This document shows positions 46,054 to 52,896 of a stretch of 64,000 nucleotides of DNA, piece after piece; the first letter of the stretch is position 1, and every line of letters starts with the position of its first letter. The stretch is from Amycolatopsis balhimycina FH 1894. GTDB lineage: Bacteria; Actinomycetota; Actinomycetes; Mycobacteriales; Pseudonocardiaceae. The stretch covers positions 4,226,868 through 4,290,867 of the forward strand of contig NZ_KB913037.1 of assembly GCF_000384295.1 (NCBI RefSeq), given 5' to 3'. The notes under the pieces are model-generated. The model was not told where the DNA came from. It worked only from the letters and a program-made list of their open reading frames with translations, and searched no databases. The position numbers and the translations under genes are program-made.

Positions 46054-46246
46054 TCGTCGTCACAGTCCGTTGACCTCCACTTAAGTCCAAGTTGCAAGCT
46101 CGGTTTCAGGCGGCAGACCGTCGGGTACGCCATCTACGAACCCGCCGTCCCACGCTGTGACGGCCACCCGCCCCCGCTCGCCGCGAAGGGGCGTGTGCTA
46201 CTAGGTTCGATACCGGAATCTTGTGTCGAAGACAGAAGGAGGGCCA

Positions 46247-46870
46247 ATGGCCCGCTACGAGCTCCCCGATCTCGACTACGACTACAGCGCCCTGGCGCCG
46301 CACATCTCCGGCGAGATCAACGAGCTGCACCACAGCAAGCACCACGCGACCTACGTCAAGGGCGCGAACGACACGCTCGACAAGCTCGCCGAAGCCCGTG
46401 AGGCCGGCAACTTCGGTGACATCGTCGGCCTGCAGACCACGCTGGCCTTCCACCTGGCCGGGCACGCCAACCACGTCGTGTGGTGGAAGATCCTTTCGCC
46501 CGAAGGTGGCGACAAGCCGACCGGCGAGCTGGCCGCGGCGATCGACGAGGCGTTCGGCTCCTTCGACAAGTTCAAGGCGCAGTTCACCGCCGTCGCGACG
46601 ACGATCCAGGGCAACGGCTGGGGCGCGCTCTCCTGGGACCCGATCGGCAAGACGCTGATCACCCAGCAGCTGCGCGACCACCACAACAACCTGGTGCTGC
46701 CGACCACGCCGATCCTCCTGGTCGACGTCTGGGAGCACGCGTTCTACCTGGACTACAAGAACGTCAAGCCGAAGTACGTCGAGGCCCTGTGGAACATCTT
46801 CAACTGGGCCGAAATCAGCAAGCGCTTCGACAACGCCGTCGCCGGCGGCAACGGCCTGCTGCTCAGCTGA
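46247..46870 (+). CDS. sodA: Superoxide dismutase, Fe type
   Basis: 207 residues from ATG 46247 with AGAAGGAGGG upstream; a longer in-frame start adds eight unconserved residues. Metal ligands are H28, H76, D160 and H164 ([13 protein letters not shown]). Residue 145 is His, as in the iron-containing M. tuberculosis SodA, rather than Gln as in Mn enzymes, so iron is the likely metal. It dismutates superoxide. No signal peptide is visible. It is monocistronic, closed by the terminator at 46888. Confidence 0.95.
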   Translation: MARYELPDLDYDYSALAPHISGEINELHHSKHHATYVKGANDTLDKLAEAREAGNFGDIVGLQTTLAFHLAGHANHVVWWKILSPEGGDKPTGELAAAIDEAFGSFDKFKAQFTAVATTIQGNGWGALSWDPIGKTLITQQLRDHHNNLVLPTTPILLVDVWEHAFYLDYKNVKPKYVEALWNIFNWAEISKRFDNAVAGGNGLLLS

Positions 46871-46887
46871 GCTTCTCCGCGTCCGAC

Positions 46888-46919
46888 GGGGCTCTCCCTT
46901 CCAGGGAGGGCCCCGTTTT
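46888..46919 (+). terminator. Terminator of sodA
   Basis: Twelve-base-pair GC stem (46888-46899 with 46903-46914, one T-G pair) with a 3-nt loop, followed by GTTTTC: a classical intrinsic terminator 17 nt after the sodA stop. Confidence 0.85.
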
Positions 46920-46966
46920 CGTCGGCGGGTAAAGAGCTTGACCTCGAGTGCGGTCGAGGTGTTTCA

Positions 46967-47779
46967 GTGGATCCCATGGACGTCGACGAGTACCTGACCC
47001 GGCTCGGCGTGGCACGGCCCGCGGCGGCCGACCTCGCGACACTGCGCCACCTGCAGGAACGCCACCTGGCCGCGGTTCCCTTCGAGAACCTGAGCATCCA
47101 CCTCGGCGAGCACATCACGCTGGACGAGGACGCCCTCTTCGACAAGATCGTCCGCCGGCGGCGCGGCGGATTCTGCTACGAGCTGAACGGCCTGTTCGCG
47201 GCACTGCTGCGCGCGCTGGGGTACGACGCTTCGCTGCGCGCGGCGCAGGTGTTCCACGCGGACGGCACCCCGGGCCCGCCACTGGACCACGCGGCGATCG
47301 TCGTCTCGCTGGACGAGCAGTGGCTGGTGGACGTCGGCTTCGGCCGGTTTTCCCGGCACCCGCTGCGCCTGTCCGGGGTGGACGCCCAGGCCGACCCCGA
47401 AGGCGAGTTCCTGCTGCTGGACGCACCCCACGGCGACGTCGACGTCCTCCTGGACGGCAAGCCGCAGTACCGCCTAGAACGCCGCCCGCGCCCACTGGCG
47501 GACTTCGTCCCGATGACGTGGTGGCAGGCGACTTCGCCGTCATCGCACTTCACGCGCTCGTTGACGTGCTCCCGCCCGACGTCACAGGGCCGGGTGACGC
47601 TGTCGGGCGACAAGCTGATCGAGACGGTCGACGGCGTCCGGAACGAGCTGCGCCTGACCAGCCCCGAGGCGATCCGCGCGGCCTACCGCGTGTACTTCGG
47701 GATGACGTTGACGCGGCTGCCGACTCCGCCGGATGAGAGTCCCTTGACGAGCGGGGCGCTCAGCCCGACACTGCCGTGA
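46967..47779 (+). CDS. nat: Arylamine N-acetyltransferase
   Basis: 270 residues from GTG 46967 (or 267 from the ATG three codons later). The Cys-His-Asp triad is complete: C70 in RRGGFCYELN, H108 in PLDHAAIVV and D122 in LVDVGFG. The substrate-loop sequence VPFENLSIHLG is also a NAT hallmark. It acetylates arylamines or hydrazines using acetyl-CoA. In mycobacteria the gene lies in a steroid-degradation operon; here it stands alone. In polyketide producers, NAT-like proteins also close macrolactams, but no PKS is nearby. Confidence 0.93.
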   Translation: MDPMDVDEYLTRLGVARPAAADLATLRHLQERHLAAVPFENLSIHLGEHITLDEDALFDKIVRRRRGGFCYELNGLFAALLRALGYDASLRAAQVFHADGTPGPPLDHAAIVVSLDEQWLVDVGFGRFSRHPLRLSGVDAQADPEGEFLLLDAPHGDVDVLLDGKPQYRLERRPRPLADFVPMTWWQATSPSSHFTRSLTCSRPTSQGRVTLSGDKLIETVDGVRNELRLTSPEAIRAAYRVYFGMTLTRLPTPPDESPLTSGALSPTLP

Positions 47780-47784
47780 AATGA

Positions 47785-47826
47785 ACGAAGCCCCAGCCTG
47801 GGGATTCCCAGGGGCCAGGGCTTCGT
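47785..47826 (+). terminator. Terminator hairpin of nat
   Basis: ACGAAGCCC (47785-47793) pairs with GGGCTTCGT (47818-47826); the interior CCAGCCTGGGG/CCCAGG forms additional pairs. It begins 5 nt after the stop. Confidence 0.6.
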
Positions 47827-47870
47827 CCGTTCCCGAACTGACTGCCGCTCCCACCACGAAGCGGACATGC

Positions 47871-47891
47871 ATGAGGTTAGCCTAACCTCAT
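47871..47891. promoter_or_regulatory. Iron box (IdeR/DmdR-type operator)
   Basis: ATGAGGTTAG-C-CTAACCTCAT is a perfect palindrome about its central base. Its inner 19 nt differ at three positions from the IdeR consensus TTAGGTTAGGCTAACCTAA. The only gene it could serve directly is the DUF3800 gene 115 nt downstream on the plus strand; no iron-uptake gene adjoins. Confidence 0.7.
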
Positions 47892-47965
47892 ATTGCGAGG
47901 CAAGAGGCGAGCCGCGGAGACTCGGATCTCACTCGTCCGGGCGATGACCTGTCGCAACCACGAAA

Positions 47966-47985
47966 CGTGATATCTCGATCACGTG
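47966..47985. promoter_or_regulatory. Inverted repeat before the DUF3800 gene
   Basis: ACGTGAT-ATCTCG-ATCACGT: perfect 7-nt arms ending about 20 nt upstream of the chosen ATG at 48007. It could be an operator or a leader hairpin. Confidence 0.4.
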
Positions 47986-48006
47986 GCGTCCGAACCTGGC
48001 GGCACA

Positions 48007-48537
48007 ATGCTCGCTGTGACCGCTCATGTGTTCGTCGACGAGAGCAAGCGCGGTGGCTATCTCGTCACCGCGGCCGCCGTGCTCCCGAGCGACCTCGGAC
48101 GAGCCCGGCAAGCCGTTCGCGGCTTGATCCTGCCCGGCCAGCGGCGGTTGCACTTCACTCACGAAAACGACAACCGGCGCAAGCAGATTCTCGACGTCAT
48201 CGCAGAGTTGCATCCCGCGGTCACGATCTACGACGGCTCGGCACATGACCGCAGACGACAGCGCGAGGCTTGCCTCAACGGCCTGGTCGCCGACCTGGCG
48301 ACCACGAGCACGCGGATGCTCGTCCTCGAGACCGACGAATCCGTGCTCGACCTCGACCGACGCGTCCTTTATCGGTCGACCCGGCTCCACGGCTGCGAAG
48401 CCCTGGAGTACCGCCACCATCGCGCACACGAAGAGCCCCTGCTGGCGATCCCGGACGCGCTTGCCTGGTGCCGGCAAAGAGGCGGGCCGTGGAAGACCCG
48501 CGCCAAGGACTTCGTCGTAGGCGTCAAGATCGTCTGA
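48007..48537 (+). CDS. DUF3800-like protein
   Basis: 176 residues from ATG 48007; a GTG at 47983 would add eight residues and overlap the inverted repeat. The N-terminal HVFVDESKRGGYLVTAAAV matches the opening of DUF3800 (the DES motif followed by a beta strand), and the rest alternates strand and helix with LHFTHENDNRRKQIL and LETDES. The family may have an RNase H-like fold, has no known activity, and is often found in mobile or defence-rich regions. Codons look less GC-biased than neighbours (visual impression), so this may be a late arrival. Confidence 0.65.
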   Translation: MLAVTAHVFVDESKRGGYLVTAAAVLPSDLGRARQAVRGLILPGQRRLHFTHENDNRRKQILDVIAELHPAVTIYDGSAHDRRRQREACLNGLVADLATTSTRMLVLETDESVLDLDRRVLYRSTRLHGCEALEYRHHRAHEEPLLAIPDALAWCRQRGGPWKTRAKDFVVGVKIV

Positions 48538-48595
48538 GCCCGGAAACGCGAAACCCGGCCCGCCCACCGTCCGGAAGGCTGCCGGGTCCACTTCG

Positions 48596-48611
48596 CCCGC
48601 CTAGTGGCGGG
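48596..48611 (-). terminator. Terminator hairpin of the MarR-MFS operon
   Basis: CCCGCC-TAGT-GGCGGG, 38 nt past the MFS stop. A further ACCCGGC/GCCGGGT pairing (48553-48587) lies beyond it and may serve the convergent DUF3800 gene. Confidence 0.5.
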
Positions 48612-48648
48612 TGCCAGATCACTATACCGCGCCCAGCCAAGATCACCA

Positions 48649-50013
48649 TCAGACCTTCGAACGCTTCAGCACCCGAAGCCCGAGCCCGCGCCGCACCGGC
48701 CACGACACGCCACCCCGCCGGATCAGCACGACCGCACACACGACCGCGGCCAGCGCCGAAACCGCCCCGCCGATGTAGAACGGCGACCGCCCCCCGAACG
48801 CCTGTGCCATCCACCCCACCATCGGGCCGCCGATCGGGTTGCCGCCGATCAGCACGAGCACGTACAGGCCCATCACCCGGCCACGCATCTCGGGGCTGAC
48901 CGACGTCTGCACCAGCGCGTTCGCCGTGTTGAGGAACGTCATCGTGGCGAAGCCGAGCGGGATCAGGCCGAGGCCGAACGTCAGGTACGTCGGCATGAAG
49001 GCCGTGAGCAGCTCGAACACGCCGAGGAAGAAGGCCGACACCAGCATCAGCCGGACCCGCGGCCTGCCCTTCGTCCCGCGGCGGGCCGACATCACCGCGC
49101 CGGTGAACGTGCCCACCGCGACCAGTGTCGACAGCAGGCCGTAGCCGTCGGCCGCGGTGTGGAAGACGTTCGCCGCGACGATCGGGAGCGAGCTGAAGTA
49201 CGTGATGCCGAACGTGCTGACGAACAGCACCAGCACCATCACCGTCATCAGGTCCGGCCGCCGCCGGACGTACCGCAGGCCCTCGGCCAGCTGGCCCTTC
49301 TCTCGCGGCACCGCCGCGACGCGGAACAGCTTGTCCGGGTTCATCAGGACCAGCCCGGTGATCACCGCGACCGTGCTGAGCGCGTTCGCGATGAACAGCC
49401 AGCCGGTGCCGATCCAGGTGATGGCGAACCCGGCGATCGCCGGGCCGACGATCCGGGCCATGTTGAAGATCGACGAGTTCAGCGCGACGGCGTTCGCGAT
49501 CTGGTCCCGGCCGACCATTTCGGCGACGAACGACTGCCGGGTCGGCACTTCGAGCGACGCCGTGATGCCGAGTGTGAAGCACAGGACGTAGACCTGCCAC
49601 AGCGCCACGAGCCCGGTGATGTCGAGGACGCCGAGGATCGCGGCCTGCGAACACGCCGCCACCTGGATCCAGGTGAGCAGCCGCCGCTTGTCGACGCGGT
49701 CGGCGAGGACGCCGGCCCACAGCGAGAGGAACAACGTCGGCGTGAACTGCAGCGCGACCGCGACACCGAGGGCGATGGGGTTGTTGCCGCTGAGGGTGAA
49801 CACCAGCCAGTCCTGGGCGATGCGCTGCATCCAGGTGCCGATGTTCGAGATGACCTGGCCGGTGAAGAACAGCCGGTAGTTGCGGACCCGCAGCGACGCG
49901 AACATGCTGCCGCGCTTGGAAGGGGATGGTGGTGAAGCGGACGGCGGTGGGGCCGTGTCCCGGGTAGCAGTGGTCTCGGTCGAACGTTTTGTTTCGCTAC
50001 CCGTAGCCGTCAC
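48649..50013 (-). CDS. MFS transporter, DHA3-like
   Basis: 454 residues from GTG 50013. A disordered Ser/Pro/Thr N-terminus (about 1-35) is followed by 10-12 helices. LWAGVLADRVDKRRLL is motif A, and SLEVPTRQSFVAEMVGRDQIANAVALN is typical of the EntS/DHA3 exporters. It is 5 nt downstream of a MarR gene and surely co-transcribed, an arrangement seen for many drug-efflux pumps. The substrate is unknown. It is a different gene lineage from the MFS at 12363. Confidence 0.88.
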   Translation of the reverse strand: MTATGSETKRSTETTATRDTAPPPSASPPSPSKRGSMFASLRVRNYRLFFTGQVISNIGTWMQRIAQDWLVFTLSGNNPIALGVAVALQFTPTLFLSLWAGVLADRVDKRRLLTWIQVAACSQAAILGVLDITGLVALWQVYVLCFTLGITASLEVPTRQSFVAEMVGRDQIANAVALNSSIFNMARIVGPAIAGFAITWIGTGWLFIANALSTVAVITGLVLMNPDKLFRVAAVPREKGQLAEGLRYVRRRPDLMTVMVLVLFVSTFGITYFSSLPIVAANVFHTAADGYGLLSTLVAVGTFTGAVMSARRGTKGRPRVRLMLVSAFFLGVFELLTAFMPTYLTFGLGLIPLGFATMTFLNTANALVQTSVSPEMRGRVMGLYVLVLIGGNPIGGPMVGWMAQAFGGRSPFYIGGAVSALAAVVCAVVLIRRGGVSWPVRRGLGLRVLKRSKV

Positions 50014-50018
50014 CGTGG

Positions 50019-50450
50019 TTAGTTCCCCGCCATCCTGTCTATGATTTCGGCGGCTTTCGAGAGCACTTCACGCTCTTCGTCGCCGAGTTCCGCCAATTGC
50101 CGGTCCAGCCACGCCTCCCGAACGGAAATGGCCTTCCGGACGTAGGCCAGCCCGCTCTCGGACAACTCGACGATGGCTTGCCTGCCATCGGTCGGGTGCG
50201 GGCGCCGCTCGACGAAACCCATCTCCTCGAGCGCGGCGATCACCCTCGTCATCGAGGGTGGCTGGACGCCTTCCTTCGCGGCGAGCTGACCCGGGGTCAG
50301 CGCACCGCACTTGTGCAGGGTGGACAGCGCGGCGACCTGCGTCAGCGTGAGGTCGTCCCCGACGCGCTGTGCCCGCAGCCGGCGGTTGAGCCGGACCACC
50401 GCGAGACGCAGACGGCTCGCCAAGGAGCGCTCGTGCGTGTCGCCGGACAT
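50019..50450 (-). CDS. MarR family regulator
   Basis: 143 residues. The winged HTH runs through LTQVAALSTLHKCGALTPGQ, then AAKEGVQPPSMTRVIAALEE and the wing GFVERRPHPTDGRQAIVELS. It forms an operon with the MFS exporter and should repress both until a ligand binds. The order (MarR near TrmH and DUF2530 genes) parallels Rv0880 in mycobacteria. The upstream region at 50451-50480 contains TTAGCATACCTTA, a possible imperfect operator. Confidence 0.9.
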   Translation of the reverse strand: MSGDTHERSLASRLRLAVVRLNRRLRAQRVGDDLTLTQVAALSTLHKCGALTPGQLAAKEGVQPPSMTRVIAALEEMGFVERRPHPTDGRQAIVELSESGLAYVRKAISVREAWLDRQLAELGDEEREVLSKAAEIIDRMAGN

Positions 50451-50558
50451 ATAGTTAGCATACCTTACGAAACTTCGGCCGCACGGTGATCTCCCTCAAC
50501 CGGCAACCTGGAATACCCCCGCACGTCCCCTCCAGAGGACAGAGCTTCGGGGAGCGGG

Positions 50559-51116
50559 ATGAACAAGAAACTGGTGGGCGCCGCCGTGGTCGGCGCGGCG
50601 GTCGTGGCCCTCGTGGCGGCGCAGTTCTGGGGCGGCGACGAGGCACCGGCGGCCACGCCGTCGCCGTCGCCGCCGCCGGTGATCGAAGGAAAGCTCCAGA
50701 CGTACCGGTTCCCGGACGTGGCGGGTGGCCGCGGCTGGGCGATCGAGATCCCGGTCCCGGCGGACTGGGCCGTGACGCAAGACAAGGACCGCGCGACCTA
50801 CCGCCACGGCGAGCTCCTGCTGGAGACCGACCGCGTGCCGATCGAGCAGGAAGACCCGCGAAGCGGCTTGGCGGCCATCGCCGCGAAGGCCCACCACGAT
50901 CCGTCGGACGTCAAGCCCGTCCACGTCGAGGGGTTCGAAGACGCGGCGGAGTGGGACTACACGTACCTGCGCGAGGGCATCCCCACCCGGGCCGCCGTGG
51001 TCGGGCTCGGCGCGGGCGACAGCCTCGTCACGATCCGCTTCGAGGCGCCGCCCGCCGAGTTCGACCGCAACCGGGGCGTCCTCGACGCGGCGCTGCACGT
51101 CGAGGACGCCGGCTGA
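50559..51116 (+). CDS. Uncharacterised exported or membrane-anchored protein
   Basis: 185 residues. One N-terminal hydrophobic helix (LVGAAVVGAAVVALVAAQFW, about 4-23) without a lipobox Cys, then a Pro/Ser/Ala linker and a soluble domain of about 145 residues. That domain contains GWAIEIPVPADWAVTQD and YTYLREGIPTRAAVVGLG. The layout recalls actinobacterial extracellular DUF domains that resemble LpqN/Mog1-like folds, but I cannot name the family. It diverges from MarR, and its stop abuts the convergent purine permease stop. Confidence 0.65.
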   Translation: MNKKLVGAAVVGAAVVALVAAQFWGGDEAPAATPSPSPPPVIEGKLQTYRFPDVAGGRGWAIEIPVPADWAVTQDKDRATYRHGELLLETDRVPIEQEDPRSGLAAIAAKAHHDPSDVKPVHVEGFEDAAEWDYTYLREGIPTRAAVVGLGAGDSLVTIRFEAPPAEFDRNRGVLDAALHVEDAG

Positions 51117-52598
51117 TCAGCGGAACGCCGCCTGGATCGGCCCGACCGCGAAGTAGGCGATGAAGGCCAGCGCGATCACCCACATCAGCGGGTGCACCTG
51201 GCGGGCCTTGCCGGTGGCCGCGCGGATCACGACGTAGCTGACGAAACCGGCGCCGATGCCGTTCGCGATCGAGTACGTGAACGGCATGACGACGATGGTC
51301 AGGAACGCCGGCAGCGCGATCGAGAAGTCGGTGAAGTCGATCTCGCGGACCTGCGACATCAGCATCGCGCCCACGACGACCAGCGCGGGCGCGGCCGCCT
51401 CGACCGGCACGACCTGGTACAGCGGGGTCAGGAACATCGCGGCGATGAACAGCAGGCCGGTGACGATGTTCGCCAGGCCGGTCCGCGCGCCCTCGGCGAT
51501 GCCCGCCGCCGACTCGACGAACACCGTGTTCGAGCTGGCCGAGCCGAACCCGCCGGCCGCGCCCGCGAGGCCCTCGACGAACAGCGCCTTGCCGACGTTG
51601 GGCAGCTGGCCGTCCTTCGGGAGCAGGTCGGCCTCCTTGGCGAGGCCGGTCATGGTGCCCATGGCGTCGAAGAAGTCGGCCAGGACCAGCGTGAACACCA
51701 GCAGGCAGACGGTGATGATCGGCAGCCGCGTCCAGGCGCCGAACGAGACGTCGCCGACGAGCGAGAGGTTCGGCAGGCCGAGCACCTGGTCCGGCAGCGC
51801 CGGGTAGCCGAGGTTCCAGCCCTTCGGGTTGGTGCCCTGCGACGGCCCGGCCTTGACGATCGCCTCGACGACGACGGCCAGCACGGTCGACGCCAGCACG
51901 CCGATCAGGATGGCGCCCTTGACCTTGCGGGCGACCAGGATGCCGGTGACGAGCAGGCCGACGACGAACACCGCGGTCGGCCAGGACGCGATCGAGCCGT
52001 TGATGCCGAGGCCCACCGGGACGGTGGTGTGCGCGGCGTCCGGCAGCCGGCGCACGAACCCGGCGTCGACCAGGCCGATCAGGCAGATGAACACGCCGAT
52101 CCCGACGGCGATCGCGGACTTCAGCGCGGCCGGCACGGCCCGGAACACCGCGGTGCGGAACCCGGTGAGCACGAGCAGCACGATGATCACGCCCTCGATG
52201 ACCACCAGGCCCATCGCCTCGGGCCAGGTCATCTGCGGGGCGATGGTGACCGCGACCAGGCTGTTGATGCCCAGGCCGGTCGCGATGGCGAACGGGTAGT
52301 TCGCGATCAGGCCCATGAGGATGGTCATGACGCCGGCGACGAGCGCGGTCACGGCGGCGACCTGCGGCACCGGGAGGATGCCGCCGAGGACGTCCTTGTG
52401 CGCACCGGCGTCGTCGGCCGAGAAGCTGCCGATGATCAGCGGGTTCAGCACCACGATGTAGGCCATCGTGACGAAGGTGACCAGTCCGCCGCGCAGCTCG
52501 CGCGGCACGGTCGAACCCCGCTCGGTGATCTTGAAGAACCGGTCCAGTGTGGACGTCCCCGTGCGGGTCGTCTCCTGCTCCGCCATTCGCCTGCCCAT
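51117..52598 (-). CDS. NCS2 family permease (adenine/hypoxanthine/guanine, AzgA/PbuG-like)
   Basis: 493 residues, about 13 helices. The N-terminal RFFKITERGSTVPRELRGGL and FVTMAYIVVLNPLI are hallmark AzgA/PbuG sequences. The LVLADFFDAMGTMTGLAKEAD block and SSNTVFVESAAGIAEGARTG carry the substrate-site acidic residues. It imports purine bases by proton symport. The gene is not preceded by a purine riboswitch: only 31 nt separate it from the divergent DUF2530 gene. Confidence 0.92.
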   Translation of the reverse strand: MGRRMAEQETTRTGTSTLDRFFKITERGSTVPRELRGGLVTFVTMAYIVVLNPLIIGSFSADDAGAHKDVLGGILPVPQVAAVTALVAGVMTILMGLIANYPFAIATGLGINSLVAVTIAPQMTWPEAMGLVVIEGVIIVLLVLTGFRTAVFRAVPAALKSAIAVGIGVFICLIGLVDAGFVRRLPDAAHTTVPVGLGINGSIASWPTAVFVVGLLVTGILVARKVKGAILIGVLASTVLAVVVEAIVKAGPSQGTNPKGWNLGYPALPDQVLGLPNLSLVGDVSFGAWTRLPIITVCLLVFTLVLADFFDAMGTMTGLAKEADLLPKDGQLPNVGKALFVEGLAGAAGGFGSASSNTVFVESAAGIAEGARTGLANIVTGLLFIAAMFLTPLYQVVPVEAAAPALVVVGAMLMSQVREIDFTDFSIALPAFLTIVVMPFTYSIANGIGAGFVSYVVIRAATGKARQVHPLMWVIALAFIAYFAVGPIQAAFR

Positions 52599-52629
52599 TC
52601 TGTCGCTGCTGCGGAGTAGCCTTCACCAC

Positions 52630-52896
52630 GTGAGTGAACCGATCAATCCACCGGAGGTTACGGGCTCGTTGCGGCACACGCCGGAGCTGCCCAAGGGGCT
52701 GACCGACCTGACACCGGTGGTGATCGTAGGCACCTCGGTCTGGGCTGTCGCGCTGGTGGTGCTCTTCTTCACGACTTCGGGGCTGTGGGTGCAGACGGCG
52801 CTGTCCGGTTTCGCGCTCGGCTTCGTCGGCCTGGCGATCATCGGCTGGCAGCGCGCGGCCGCCCGCCGCGGGTCGAAGTCGGCCCAGCGCCTCTAA
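52630..52896 (+). CDS. DUF2530 membrane protein
   Basis: 88 residues from GTG 52630. Two helices (about TPVVIVGTSVWAVALVVLFF and LSGFALGFVGLAIIGW) are linked by a short loop. The N-terminus has LRHTPELPKGLTDLTPVV, and the C-terminus is basic (RAAARRGSKSAQRL). It matches the short DUF2530 family that sits in this region in mycobacteria (Rv0879c, from memory). Function unknown. It is convergent with the sacsin-like gene, overlapping it by 4 nt. Confidence 0.75.
   Translation: MSEPINPPEVTGSLRHTPELPKGLTDLTPVVIVGTSVWAVALVVLFFTTSGLWVQTALSGFALGFVGLAIIGWQRAAARRGSKSAQRL

Noticed and set aside
46190-46230. tRNA-like GGTTCGATACC (T-loop) upstream of sodA
   Set aside because: The flanking bases cannot form the acceptor, D or anticodon stems; it is a chance match in the sodA leader.
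47683-47868. 61-residue open frame on the minus strand starting beside the iron box
   Set aside because: It runs antisense through the nat terminator and the nat C-terminus, has no ribosome site, and the iron box touches its start codon. Not annotated as a gene.
50455-50480. Second iron box upstream of MarR (TAAGGTATGCTAAC)
   Set aside because: Aligned to the IdeR consensus it matches only about 12 of 19 positions and lacks symmetry; a MarR site is more likely.
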